Assembly: GCA_029249445.1 (NCBI GenBank)
Contig: JAQWHI010000019.1
Span: 248,001 to 312,000 of the forward strand
Length of the DNA: 64,000 nt
From: Crocinitomicaceae bacterium
Lineage (GTDB): Bacteria; Bacteroidota; Bacteroidia; Flavobacteriales_D; Crocinitomicaceae
Direction of reading: 5' to 3'
In this document: one piece after another, positions 43,196 to 52,557 of the stretch
Position numbering within the stretch: position 1 is the first letter of the stretch
Layout: every line of letters begins with the position of its first letter
The notes under the pieces: model-generated
The model's database searches: none
What the model saw: only the letters and a program-made list of their open reading frames with translations
What the model was told of the DNA's origin: nothing
Made by a program: the position numbers and the translations under genes

Positions 43196-46100
43196 CTATC
43201 TAAATAATGTAATATTTCCTGACAACAACTGGCCTGAGCCGTCATTCATAACAGCTTCTAACATATATGCATAAACGCCCGAATTACAGGCTTTATCATT
43301 GATAGTTCCGTCCCACTCCATCGCCTTATCGCTCGACTCAAGAATTTTATTTCCCCATCGGTCGTAAATATGTATCGTAAACGACTGAACGTCCAAACCA
43401 ACAACAATAGTTAAGACATCATTGTTGTTGTCGCCATTCGGAGAAAAAGCCGTCGGAACATAAATTCCATTGACACACCCAACACCTGAAGAGTCTGGGT
43501 CACATGGATTAAATGGATCAGATCCATTTGCAATTTCCATCTCATCTGTCAGTCCATCGTTATCACAATCGACACCAGAAACAATTGGTAATGTAATTAA
43601 TGCAATACTGTAGGAACAAGGATCGTTCAAATCATATCCACTAACCAATTCAGAGGCGTCCGTTACACCATCACCGTCAGTATCAATTTGACACGCAGGG
43701 TCGGAATCATCTGGGTCACACGGGTTACATGGATCTGATGTTCCGCTCGGAACCAAAACCGTTAGCGGGTCGTCAACTCCTAAAATTTCTTCACCGTCTG
43801 TTAATCCGTCTGCATCTGTATCTGCTACAAAAGGGTCGGTACACCCTGCCACCTCATCGACATTTAATACCCCGTCAAGGTCAGAATCACAGGTTGGGGA
43901 ATTGGTGTAAGGATCACATCCATCACAAGGGTCAGAACCAGCCGTAACCTCTGTTCCATCATCAATTCCATCACCATCTGTATCTGGGTTATTTGGATCT
44001 GTACAACCTGCAATCTCATCAACATTTAACAATCCATCTCCATCAATATCTGGATTCTCTGGAATAAATACTGCAATAATACTATCAGCCGCAGAGATCG
44101 ATAAGCTATTTGTATCTTCTGTAATTGCATTATTCATTGGACCAACAACAAACTCCCAACGGTCGAACACGTACCCAACATTCGGTGTTGCTATTGTGTT
44201 GGTATTAATTCCTCCATAATAGGTTGTCGCCCAAGGGTATGTTGGGGCAAAAACAGAGTTTACTTTAATTGTTCCAGCATTTGAAGGGACAACATCGAAA
44301 ACTACAGGAAACGGTCCCGTTAAACTGTAACAATCTATTAGACCTTGTTCTAACGCTAAACATCTTGTATCAATAAAGTCTTTTAAATCTTGAACATTTG
44401 ATTGCCACCCAGCCATTGAGCCCCCCCATTTTGCGACTTGACCCGGCATTTCAGGTGCTATTTCTAACAACATGCTGTCCAATAACTGATTCATGTAAGC
44501 GCAAGAAAAATGCGTGTTTACTAAATCAATATATCTCGAAACATAATACTGCTCTACTACTGGATTTTCTGCAATTAGCTTTTCAAGTATGTCTGTATGT
44601 CCTTGTCCTCCTGGGTTTGGTAGGTTCTCAGCATTACATGGGTCAGCATTTGCTGTCGCGTCAGGTATTCCTGTATAGTTCACATAGTGCCCAAAGGTAG
44701 CGTCCATATCCCATAATGTGTACCTCCACTTCTTTTTAGATCCCAATGGGTCCATCCCTCGGAACCATGCAGTGTTCCAATTGAGCCAGTCTTGATTTAC
44801 AACATATGAGTTGAACATAAAATAATCACAAAGAGACGCCCATTTTAATTGGCTTTTTACATAAGTCCAATCTGGGCCTGGTCCCATATTATTTGACATA
44901 ATAAAAGCCACAAGCGCATCCCAGTCAGATTGAGAATTTGGAGCTCCGTACTCTTCCCATGTGCCTCCCCAAGTTTTTAAATATTGAAGATTGAATTTGT
45001 CCTGATCATAGTAATACTCTGTGTAATCATGATCATCTGCTTTTTCCCGTATTTCATATACCCCCCAATATTGACCGTTCAAGTAAACTACTGCCGGGCG
45101 CCATGTTCTTTCATCAAGCAACATGTCTGCTCGAATTGAAAGTGTATGAACAAACGCATCGCGAATGTGCGCTCCACCATTTTCGAAAGGATAATTGTCA
45201 CTAGCACCTGGCTTTAACATTATTCTCTGGAAGTCTTCTCTCGGCGTATCCGCTGGAAACAATTGGTGGTCAATGTCATCATTATAACCAAACTGATCCC
45301 TCATAATGAAATCAAATCCACGTTGAGCATAAGCCCAAGAGTCATTTCCGTGTTTATTGAAATGGCCATCTCCTTCGTCAATAAAGGTGCCGTCTTGTTC
45401 GAAAAGTTCAAAACCACCCACCTTGTTGGTGCCTCCTCCAAAAAATCCTCCTTGGTTTCCATTTGCGACAAGATCATACACATCATCACTGTAGACTGAA
45501 ACAACACAAACCCCGTGATTTTCATTGATAAAATAAGTGTTCGATTCTGTGAAACTAGGCGCGTCTGCACCAAAAGCGGTTGCACGAAGAACTGTTGTTG
45601 TGGAAATATTTATCGGACCTGAATAAGCTGTTGATGTTGGGGTTGGGTAAGAACCGTCTGTAGTGTATCGAATGGTTGCTGCCGGATCTGCACATGAAAG
45701 TGAAACATCCTGAGCTCCTGGATAAAATCCTGGGGCAACACTCATTGTTGGTTTTGGTTCATAAAAGTTTTGGGCTCCAACATTCGGCGCTCCAGGTGTT
45801 GGTGTAGTAAATAGTTTCCAATCCGGAGCAGTATCTGTTGAGCGTCCCACAGAATGATCAATTTTTGTCATATGAACAATTTTGATCGAGTCAATTACAT
45901 TCCCAAGTGTATTTGAAAGAATGATCCATTCATTTTGGGTTTGCTTCAAATTAAAATTTGGGTGTAACTGTCCTCCTATAACCGTATTTCGTCTTGAACA
46001 CATTACGACTTGATATCCATTTGCTGGAATAGTAGCGCCTGGAATTTGCCACTTTAATAGATTCGAAGATTTATCTGACAAGTAGAACCCTGTAAGATCA

Positions 46101-46279
46101 ATGTCCGCTCCGGTTGTATTTAATAGTTCAATCCAATCTTCATTTTCTCCATAATTATCTGTAATCCCATTCATATTAGAACAGGAGTATTCATTGATAA
46201 TTACTTGAGCATTAACTCCACCTAAGAAAAATAAAAAAAATAAGAGGAGAGAATTTTTAATGTTTCTAGTTTGTTTCAT
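43196..46279 (-). CDS. Giant T9SS surface protein: lamin-tail, CotH kinase, TSP3 and gliding-type C-terminal domain
   Basis: A 1027-residue secreted protein; the frame is open to 46324, but the signal peptide starts at the ATG at 46279. Domains in order: lamin tail domain (about 25-135), CHB_HEX_C_1-like stretch (about 175-235), CotH kinase domain (about 255-605, with LWDMDATFGHY), a divergent Ig/InlB-B-like repeat (about 645-715), thrombospondin type 3 calcium repeats rich in DxDxDG (about 745-925), and a gliding-motility CHU_C domain (about 940-1027, TAFSPNGDNNND). The last one is a type B T9SS signal. CotH kinases phosphorylate proteins. The neighbour PorP/SprF suggests matched export. Confidence 0.92.
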   Translation of the reverse strand: MKQTRNIKNSLLLFFLFFLGGVNAQVIINEYSCSNMNGITDNYGENEDWIELLNTTGADIDLTGFYLSDKSSNLLKWQIPGATIPANGYQVVMCSRRNTVIGGQLHPNFNLKQTQNEWIILSNTLGNVIDSIKIVHMTKIDHSVGRSTDTAPDWKLFTTPTPGAPNVGAQNFYEPKPTMSVAPGFYPGAQDVSLSCADPAATIRYTTDGSYPTPTSTAYSGPINISTTTVLRATAFGADAPSFTESNTYFINENHGVCVVSVYSDDVYDLVANGNQGGFFGGGTNKVGGFELFEQDGTFIDEGDGHFNKHGNDSWAYAQRGFDFIMRDQFGYNDDIDHQLFPADTPREDFQRIMLKPGASDNYPFENGGAHIRDAFVHTLSIRADMLLDERTWRPAVVYLNGQYWGVYEIREKADDHDYTEYYYDQDKFNLQYLKTWGGTWEEYGAPNSQSDWDALVAFIMSNNMGPGPDWTYVKSQLKWASLCDYFMFNSYVVNQDWLNWNTAWFRGMDPLGSKKKWRYTLWDMDATFGHYVNYTGIPDATANADPCNAENLPNPGGQGHTDILEKLIAENPVVEQYYVSRYIDLVNTHFSCAYMNQLLDSMLLEIAPEMPGQVAKWGGSMAGWQSNVQDLKDFIDTRCLALEQGLIDCYSLTGPFPVVFDVVPSNAGTIKVNSVFAPTYPWATTYYGGINTNTIATPNVGYVFDRWEFVVGPMNNAITEDTNSLSISAADSIIAVFIPENPDIDGDGLLNVDEIAGCTDPNNPDTDGDGIDDGTEVTAGSDPCDGCDPYTNSPTCDSDLDGVLNVDEVAGCTDPFVADTDADGLTDGEEILGVDDPLTVLVPSGTSDPCNPCDPDDSDPACQIDTDGDGVTDASELVSGYDLNDPCSYSIALITLPIVSGVDCDNDGLTDEMEIANGSDPFNPCDPDSSGVGCVNGIYVPTAFSPNGDNNNDVLTIVVGLDVQSFTIHIYDRWGNKILESSDKAMEWDGTINDKACNSGVYAYMLEAVMNDGSGQLLSGNITLFR

Positions 46280-46394
46280 AGCGTTTGTATGTTGATTAAT
46301 CACCCAAAATGTTTTTTTTAACAAATAGAGCCCTCCGAAAATAACTATTTTCTGCTGGATTTGCTAACATTTTGTATATTGGAGACGTAAAATC

Positions 46395-46411
46395 AGACAA
46401 TCTGGTTGTCT
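46395..46411. repeat. Inverted repeat in a divergent intergenic region
   Basis: AGACAA-TCTGG-TTGTCT, a perfect six-base stem, lies between the divergent CotH/T9SS gene and the lipoprotein gene. It may be an operator or a hairpin in a leader; nothing else supports either. Confidence 0.4.
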
Positions 46412-46461
46412 ATATTTTTCGCCCCACAAACTAATTTTAATTGAGACTAACTTTGTTAACT

Positions 46462-46875
46462 ATGAATTTCAAATCTCCTCTATCCTTCTTTTTTATTGCT
46501 ATTGCTCTTTTTCTCACCACTGGGTGTAACAAAATTGAAGGGCCGGGTGGCGCTGCAACAATTAAGGGTATTATTCATGTACAAGAATACGACGGTGCCA
46601 ACAACTTAATCAATGAATACGATGCCCCAAAGTTTGATGTTTACATTATATATGGAAACGAAGAGGGAGAAACCTATTTTGATGACGATATTGAGACCTC
46701 TTTCGATGGGAGCTTTGAATTTAACTATCTCGAGCCGGGAAATTATCAAATCTTTGTTTATGAAGACTGTAACACCTGTCAAAGTGGAAGAGAAGCTAAA
46801 ATGATAGATGTTACCATTTCAGAAAAAAAAGATATTATTGACCTCGGTACAATAAATGTATTTCAGAACTTTTAA
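46462..46875 (+). CDS. Lipoprotein with Ig-like fold, upstream of a DUF2490 gene
   Basis: A 137-residue lipoprotein, lipobox LTTGC (Cys22). The mature part (AATIKGIIHVQEYDG, then FDGSFEFNYLEPGNYQIFVYEDC) resembles a carboxypeptidase-regulatory-like or SpaA/Cna B-type sandwich. It ends directly before the DUF2490 start, so the two form one operon. A -7 element, TAACTTTG (46448-46455), is seven bases before the ATG. The frame is open to 46441 without a better start. Confidence 0.7.
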   Translation: MNFKSPLSFFFIAIALFLTTGCNKIEGPGGAATIKGIIHVQEYDGANNLINEYDAPKFDVYIIYGNEEGETYFDDDIETSFDGSFEFNYLEPGNYQIFVYEDCNTCQSGREAKMIDVTISEKKDIIDLGTINVFQNF

Positions 46876-47553
46876 ATGACAAAGATGAAAGTATTTGCAT
46901 TTTTTCTGTTTGCAGCACTCTCTTTTTCCTCTTTTTCACAAAACCATGAAACAATGGTTTGGACTGAACTTGGTGTTCGAGGAAATCTAATTAAAAAGTC
47001 TGACTGGGCAATGGAGCTTAATACGCGTTTTAATGAAGAAGGTGTTGCCACTTTTTTCCCACAACTCGGTATAAATTATAAAATCACAAAATGGCTTAAG
47101 CCGTCCATAGATTACCGTTTTTTAGTAGATAAAAACAAATATGGCAATTACAAAACGTCTCACCGTGTGAATGTGAATCTGAACTTTAAATCAAAAGTTG
47201 CTAGGCGGTTCTATATGGGCGCTAGAGTTCGATATCAGTATGGTTTCGAGCAGTTTGGTGCTCCCGTGTCGTACAATGATGACTTTGACCAAGCAATTCG
47301 CTTAAAACCATCATTTTCTTACGATATTAGTAACAGTGTTTTTACACCGACATTTTCAGCGGAATGGTTTTATAACCCTGAATTAGGTGAGAATGGTAGG
47401 CAGTTCACAAAAATTCGAATCGCAATCGGTTCAAAACTAGAACTCGAGGGGCCACACAGTGTTTCATTTAAATACCAGCTTGATAAACGATTTAATAATT
47501 TTGCGTCTGGCGTGAGACATGTCGCATCATTTTCATACGAATACAAGCTCTAG
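46876..47553 (+). CDS. DUF2490 outer-membrane protein
   Basis: A 225-residue predicted beta-barrel with a signal peptide (MKVFAFFLFAALSFSSFSQ at residues 4-22). The WTELGVRGNLIKKSDWAMELNTRF opening and regular alternating strands, ending FSYEYKL, match DUF2490, a family of small barrels in Bacteroidota. It ends with a four-base convergent overlap with gldH. A function has not been shown for the family. Confidence 0.72.
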   Translation: MTKMKVFAFFLFAALSFSSFSQNHETMVWTELGVRGNLIKKSDWAMELNTRFNEEGVATFFPQLGINYKITKWLKPSIDYRFLVDKNKYGNYKTSHRVNVNLNFKSKVARRFYMGARVRYQYGFEQFGAPVSYNDDFDQAIRLKPSFSYDISNSVFTPTFSAEWFYNPELGENGRQFTKIRIAIGSKLELEGPHSVSFKYQLDKRFNNFASGVRHVASFSYEYKL

Positions 47554-48029
47554 TTTTCTGTTGGCCCTGTTGATGGTTGAACTGTTAAGACAAGGTCTAG
47601 GACTTCGCTTATTGTTGTGTTGGTTATCCCTTGTTCAATACTGAAGTTGTACTTTCCTTCTACCGGTAATTTGCGTTGCTTGAACGAAAGGGGGGTTTCC
47701 ACAACGGATCCAGTTTTTGTACCAATCCATGATCCGTCTGGGTTTGTTATTTTTATCTCATATGGTTCGCGCCCTGTTTCTCCGTTTGGTGCTTTTGTAT
47801 TCATAAAAACCCATAAGTTATTGTACTTGTAATCCGTTGTCGTCCTGAGGGTTAATGTAAAATCATAAGATTGATCTAGGTCGTCAATCGACACTACAAA
47901 CTTTGCCTTTTGACCATGCTTCCACTCTTTATTTGTAAATGAATAGGACTCCTCATAGAATGGAGGCTCAGAACAAGAAAGGAGAGAAACAAAAATAATT
48001 ATGAAAAAAATACTATTTCGAATTTTCAT
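47550..48029 (-). CDS. gldH: Gliding motility lipoprotein GldH
   Basis: A 159-residue lipoprotein (lipobox LLSC, Cys19) from the ATG at 48029; the frame is open further but only inside the neighbour's coding region. KEWKHGQKAKFVVSI, YKYNNLWVFMNTKAP and GSVVETPLSFKQRKLPVEGKYNFSIEQG are close to GldH. GldH is required for gliding and stability of other Gld proteins in flavobacteria. It overlaps the end of the RicT-like gene by 17 bases, so it is translated from the same transcript. Confidence 0.9.
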   Translation of the reverse strand: MKIRNSIFFIIIFVSLLSCSEPPFYEESYSFTNKEWKHGQKAKFVVSIDDLDQSYDFTLTLRTTTDYKYNNLWVFMNTKAPNGETGREPYEIKITNPDGSWIGTKTGSVVETPLSFKQRKLPVEGKYNFSIEQGITNTTISEVLDLVLTVQPSTGPTEN

Positions 48030-49275
48030 TGTTGTTCTTTTGATTTTCCGTTGGCCTTTTTCTATTGTTTCTATTTCTATTATTTTTATTGGATTTTTTG
48101 GTTGGTCCCCCTCCTTGTTTGTTTTGCGGTCCTTTTCCTCCTCCTTGGCTTTTTCTCTTTTTGTTTGGGCGCTTTTTCTTTTTCTTAAAAATATGTTCAA
48201 ACCGGTTGAGACTATCTTGCCCCACAACATTGGTGTAGTCCGGTTCTTTTTCCTCTACAACCTCCATAAAATCTGTCAAGTCGTATGGTTTTTTACCCTC
48301 CTTATTCATCCGAATAATTTCGCGAACACGGTCTGGGTTTAAAGGAATTAACCCTGCATTAAACTCCCCCTCGTATGCATATGACATTTGCCTTTTAAAC
48401 ACATCCGTTTTTATATGGATCGCTGTGCCTTTTTCGGTCTGTAATTTGAGGTCTCCTTTTGGAAAAGCCTTAATCGCATCCAAATACATGTCCAGTTCAT
48501 AATTCAGACAGCACTTTAATTTTCCGCATTGCCCCGCTAGTTTTTGTGGATTTAAAGAGAGTTGTTGGTAACGCGCAGCAGAGGTAGAAACAGACCTAAA
48601 GTCTGTAAGCCATGTTGAACAACACAGTTCCCGTCCACAGGAGCCAATTCCCCCCAACCTTGAGGCCTCTTGTCGAGCACCAATTTGACGCATTTCAATT
48701 CGGATTTTAAATTCATCCGCCATGTCCTTAATCAATTGGCGAAAATCAACACGCCCCTCTGCCGTATAATAAAATATTGCTTTCGTTAAATCTGCCTGAT
48801 ATTCAACGTCAGAAATTTTCATTTCCAAACCTAAGTTCACCGCCAAGGTTCTCGATTTATACATCACTTCTTTTTCAAGAGAGCGGGCTTTTATCCATTT
48901 ATCAATGTCTTCTTGCTCGGCAATCCGTATAATCTTCCGAGCCTCAGAAGGCTTGAAGTTTGGGCTTTTCTTTTTTACCTGTATTCGAGTTAGTTCGCCA
49001 ACAATAGAAACAACGCCAACATCTTTCCCTGGGGCCCCTTCTACGACCACCACATCTCCTACCTGAAGAGAAAGATTTTTTACGTTCTTAAAAAATCCTT
49101 TTCGGCTATTTTTAAACCGAATTTCTAATATATCATAAGGTGTTTGTCCTCCTGGTAACGCCATATTTGACAACCAGTTGTATACCTCTAATTTGTTGCA
49201 ACCACCAGAACTACAGGTACCATTGTTTTTACATCCGTTAGGAGTTCCATTACTCCCACAACTGGCACAACTCAT
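48013..49275 (-). CDS. PSP1-domain protein, RicT/YaaT-like, with a long disordered tail
   Basis: A 420-residue protein. An N-terminal Cys-rich stretch (CASCGSNGTPNGC, later C-x-x-x-GGC) is followed by the PSP1 core (about 40-300) with GSCGRELCCSTWL and CGKLKCCLNYELDMY, the Cys motifs of RicT. RicT forms a Fe-S complex that controls mRNA processing in Bacillus. The last 75 residues are Lys, Asn and Gly-rich and low complexity (KKKRPNKKRKSQGGGK), which suggests RNA binding. It overlaps gldH by 17 bases. Confidence 0.82.
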   Translation of the reverse strand: MSCASCGSNGTPNGCKNNGTCSSGGCNKLEVYNWLSNMALPGGQTPYDILEIRFKNSRKGFFKNVKNLSLQVGDVVVVEGAPGKDVGVVSIVGELTRIQVKKKSPNFKPSEARKIIRIAEQEDIDKWIKARSLEKEVMYKSRTLAVNLGLEMKISDVEYQADLTKAIFYYTAEGRVDFRQLIKDMADEFKIRIEMRQIGARQEASRLGGIGSCGRELCCSTWLTDFRSVSTSAARYQQLSLNPQKLAGQCGKLKCCLNYELDMYLDAIKAFPKGDLKLQTEKGTAIHIKTDVFKRQMSYAYEGEFNAGLIPLNPDRVREIIRMNKEGKKPYDLTDFMEVVEEKEPDYTNVVGQDSLNRFEHIFKKKKKRPNKKRKSQGGGKGPQNKQGGGPTKKSNKNNRNRNNRKRPTENQKNNNENSK

Positions 49276-49430
49276 AGTCTAATTTTGTTTGATGTAAAAA
49301 TACACAATTAAAAGCTATGGCGGTCTTTTAGTCTTTGCGAAGATTTAAAGAGGTGTGTGTGGAAAATCATAGACACTCATTAATGTTCACCAACCTATTG
49401 TCAAAACAATCCATTTTTCTCTTACACCAA

Positions 49431-50549
49431 CTATGCACCATGAATGTAGCGCATTACATTAAAACTAAGATTCGTAAACAGTATCTTCGAGTTTGCATTT
49501 CTTTCAATGTGATAATGGGCTTCGTTGAACGTCTTCATGAAATCAAAAACATTATTCCCACTTATAAACTGCGCAAACTTTTCTAAAAAAAGGTGTTCTT
49601 GCTCTGAAACTTTTGTTAAATGGTCCTCCGTGTAGTTTTGCAACATGCTTTGGCGAAACATATGAAGGGCGTATTTCAAAAATACTTTTTGCTGTTCTCT
49701 ACTAACCGCGGCTGTATTCTCTGCCCATTGAATCATTTCTAAAACATCTTTCTTGTAACAAACCCTCATTAGCTGAATGAATTGGTCGCGGTTTTCATTT
49801 TGATTTTCATGACTCCCTAACAACGACAAAGCCTCAATTACATCTCCATCTCCCATTGATGCTGCACTCTCAGCCTCCCCAGAACCAACATTTAATGTGT
49901 TTTTTAAGTGTTGTGTAATCTCTTCCGTTTTAACACGTGGAACCTTAACAATTTGACAGCGTGATAAAATTGTTTGAAGCATAAATTCTTGTGACTCTGC
50001 CAAAAGAATAAAAAGAGTTTTTTTGGGCGGCTCTTCTATAATTTTAAGTAATTTATTGGCACATGAAACATTCATTTCTTCTGCCATCCAAATCACCATT
50101 ACTTTATATCCTCCTTCATAAGAGCGTAAACTCAGTTTTTTTATAATTTCTTCGCTTTCATGTACGCTAATAATTGGTTTTCGCTCTTGAGCGTCCATCT
50201 TTTTAATCCATGTGTTTAGATTAAAATAAGGGCGCTCTATAAGTTGTTGTCGCCACTCTCCCAGCATTGAATCTGAAGTTTTGCCTATTGCTTGAACTGT
50301 AGGAAAAGAAAAATGAAGATCTGGATGTTGAAGGTTTTGTACCTTTCTACAAGATGAACATTTTCCACAACTATCTGTGGCTCCTTTGTTCTCACAAAAT
50401 AAAAATTGTACAAAAGCTAATGCGAGCGGAAGAGACCCATAGCCTGGCTTTCCAAGAAACAATTGAGCATGCCCAACCTTTTCATTGTTCACTTCGTTAA
50501 GAAAGTGTCTTATTAAATCTTTTTGTCCAACAACAGTGGAAAAATGCAT
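49431..50549 (-). CDS. holB: DNA polymerase III subunit delta prime
   Basis: About 372 residues from the ATG at 50549 (MHFSTVVGQKDLIRHF). The AAA+ clamp-loader fold is evident: HAQLFLGKPGYGS, a P-loop without the usual GKT and so probably not ATP-binding, as in delta prime; the Cys cluster CENKGATDSCGKCSSC, a zinc module; and SCANKLLKIIEEPPKKTLFIL with SRC near 255. It helps load the beta clamp. The open frame continues another 68 codons into the divergent EamA gene, where it is not homologous. Confidence 0.88.
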   Translation of the reverse strand: MHFSTVVGQKDLIRHFLNEVNNEKVGHAQLFLGKPGYGSLPLALAFVQFLFCENKGATDSCGKCSSCRKVQNLQHPDLHFSFPTVQAIGKTSDSMLGEWRQQLIERPYFNLNTWIKKMDAQERKPIISVHESEEIIKKLSLRSYEGGYKVMVIWMAEEMNVSCANKLLKIIEEPPKKTLFILLAESQEFMLQTILSRCQIVKVPRVKTEEITQHLKNTLNVGSGEAESAASMGDGDVIEALSLLGSHENQNENRDQFIQLMRVCYKKDVLEMIQWAENTAAVSREQQKVFLKYALHMFRQSMLQNYTEDHLTKVSEQEHLFLEKFAQFISGNNVFDFMKTFNEAHYHIERNANSKILFTNLSFNVMRYIHGA

Positions 50550-50717
50550 GACATAAAAGTACTTAAAAATTGGAACACCCTTACCTAAACTGAACTCATA
50601 ATCGGAGTTTATTGAAGCAAATTCTTCACTCCCCGTTTTGTGAATTGTGGTACTATACCTATCTTTTATTAATGGCAAAAGCACGGTATTATTTCTGTGC
50701 TTTTGTATTTTTGTGCC

Positions 50718-51629
50718 ATGCTCTCTAGGTTCAAAAACCACATTATTCTTCACTTTATCATTCTAATCTTTGGTTTTACAGGTATTCTTGGTAAAAAGAT
50801 ATCCTTAGAGCCTACAGCCATTGTCTGGCACAGGGTGTTTATTGCGTTTGTCTCATTGTTTTTTATCATGTTGATTTTGCGCTCTTCTTTTCGAGTTCCT
50901 TCTCGTGGTCGTTTTTTTCAAATCATCGGTATTGGTGGTGTTGTTGGGCTGCATTGGGTCACCTTTTTTAAATCCGTGCATTTGTCAACAGCTTCTTTTG
51001 GTGTACTTTGTTTATCTACAACAACATTACATGTTTCTTGGATTGAGCCACTTGTTATGAAGCGTCCGTTTTCTTGGGTTGAAGTCGGCCTAAGCCTTCT
51101 TGTTGTGTTGGGCATTTATTTTGTTTCACACAACTTTCATGGTGACCAGCTTACAGCGCTTTATTTTGGTCTTTTTTCTGCTCTTCTTGCGGCAATATTC
51201 TCAGTTTACAATGCGAAGTTTGTTAGGGACACGCCTGCCGCTGTTATTTCTTTATACGAAATGGGGGGCGCCACGATTGCAATTGCTGGAATGATTGCCT
51301 TTTCTGGAAATCTAAATGCAAATCTTTTCATAATGAGTGGAGAAGATTTTTTCTGGCTCACTATTCTTGGAACCGTCTGTACTTCTTTCGCTTTTCTAAT
51401 GATTGTTATTGTCACAAAAAAACTAGGCGCTTTTACTGTTTCACTAAGTATAAACTTAGAGCCTGTCTACACATTAATCCTTGGAGTTTTAATTTTAAAT
51501 GAAAATCAAGTGTTAAATCAACGCTTCTATATCGGTGCTGTTTTGATTGTTGGGGTAGTTTTTTTGAATGCATTTATAAAACCCTCATATAAGTCAAACA
51601 AAACAGTTCAAGATTCCGATAAAAGCTGA
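50718..51629 (+). CDS. EamA family (DMT superfamily) transporter
   Basis: A 303-residue ten-helix inner-membrane protein with the EamA duplicated structure: IILIFGFTGILGK at the start, HWVTFFKSVHLSTASFGVL, and the second EamA unit with EMGGATIAIAGMIAF and SLSINLEPVYTLILGVLILNENQ. Substrate unknown; drug/metabolite transporters export small polar compounds. The -7 motif TATTTTTG (50706-50713) lies four bases before this ATG, which is selected over the open-frame start at 50697. Confidence 0.85.
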   Translation: MLSRFKNHIILHFIILIFGFTGILGKKISLEPTAIVWHRVFIAFVSLFFIMLILRSSFRVPSRGRFFQIIGIGGVVGLHWVTFFKSVHLSTASFGVLCLSTTTLHVSWIEPLVMKRPFSWVEVGLSLLVVLGIYFVSHNFHGDQLTALYFGLFSALLAAIFSVYNAKFVRDTPAAVISLYEMGGATIAIAGMIAFSGNLNANLFIMSGEDFFWLTILGTVCTSFAFLMIVIVTKKLGAFTVSLSINLEPVYTLILGVLILNENQVLNQRFYIGAVLIVGVVFLNAFIKPSYKSNKTVQDSDKS

Positions 51630-51650
51630 TATAATGACCCTCTTTATTTG

Positions 51651-51658
51651 TACCTTTG
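51651..51658 (+). promoter_or_regulatory. -7 promoter element of the usp gene
   Basis: TACCTTTG at 51651-51658 matches TAnnTTTG, 28 bases before the ATG at 51687. I see no clear -33 TTTG at the normal spacing. Confidence 0.4.
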
Positions 51659-51686
51659 TTATTACCCTAAACATCAAAAACGCACT

Positions 51687-52505
51687 ATGCGAAAGAAAAA
51701 CTTTATCGTCCCTCACGATTTTACCGATGTTGCCAACATCGCTTTAGAGCATGCTATTGCAACGGCTAAGCCCCTGGATGCGGAAATTTATTTATTACAT
51801 GTCGTTTCAAAAGAAAAAGAAATTCGCAACGCTGAAAAAAAACTAGACGAACTTATACAAAAACACGCTTCCTCTGTAACGTTGATTCCTTCTGTCCGTT
51901 TGGGTACTATTTTTGAAGATATTGGGGATTTTGCGGCTGAACACCACTCGGAGCTTATATTCATGGGAACACACGGAACGCATGGGTGGCAGCACCTCAC
52001 CGGAATGAACGCTTTAAAAGTTGTTACACATTCTAGTGTTCCATTTATAATTGTTCAAGAAAAAACAGCAAAAGAAACAGGTTATGATGACATTGTTGTT
52101 CCTTTGGACCTTAATAAAGAAACGAAACAAAAATTGGCAATTGTAGCCAACATTGCTGCTTATTTTAACTCCCGTGTTCATGTAATCACACCTGAAGAAA
52201 CAGATGAGTTTCTGAGCCATCAAGTAAAAGCAAATATTGTCTTTGCAAAGAAGTACTTCGATGAAAGGGGTATTGAGGTTTCAACAACTGTTGTTCCGGG
52301 CTCTGGATTTGACAAACATGTTGTTAAACATGCTGTTGATAACAATGCTGACCTCATTGCAATTATGAACTTGAATAAAAACAGTGTTTTTGGTGGTCTC
52401 TTTTCAAATCACGAAGAATATATGATTACAAATAACGCCCAAATTCCCACACTAATTATGAATCCAATTGAAGGATCTTTTTCTTTTGCTGCAGATTTTA
52501 ATTAA
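51687..52505 (+). CDS. Universal stress protein, two tandem domains
   Basis: A 272-residue protein with two Usp folds (about 1-140 and 145-272). FIVPHDFTDVANIALEHA and GTHGTHGWQHLTGMNALKVV are in the first, with the G-x-x-G nucleotide-binding pattern, and IVVPLDLNKETKQKLAI opens the second. ATG at 51687 is used; the upstream 13 codons of open frame lack homology. Usp proteins help survive starvation or redox stress. A short terminator follows the stop. Confidence 0.88.
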   Translation: MRKKNFIVPHDFTDVANIALEHAIATAKPLDAEIYLLHVVSKEKEIRNAEKKLDELIQKHASSVTLIPSVRLGTIFEDIGDFAAEHHSELIFMGTHGTHGWQHLTGMNALKVVTHSSVPFIIVQEKTAKETGYDDIVVPLDLNKETKQKLAIVANIAAYFNSRVHVITPEETDEFLSHQVKANIVFAKKYFDERGIEVSTTVVPGSGFDKHVVKHAVDNNADLIAIMNLNKNSVFGGLFSNHEEYMITNNAQIPTLIMNPIEGSFSFAADFN

Positions 52506-52533
52506 ATAAGGGGGTCTTTTCTCTATTGCTTGC

Positions 52534-52555
52534 CTCCCTTTGGGGGTGGTTTTTT
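52534..52555 (+). terminator. Intrinsic terminator after usp
   Basis: CTCCC (52534-52538) pairs with GGGGG (52542-52546, one T-G pair) around TTT, then TGG and six T. It is directly after the usp stop and just before the convergent cyclase stop. Confidence 0.45.
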
Positions 52556-52557
52556 GT

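Noticed and set aside
50550-50753. N-terminal extension of the delta-prime protein
   Set aside because: The extra 68 codons overlap the divergent EamA start and have no homology, and the clamp-loader fold starts at the ATG at 50549.
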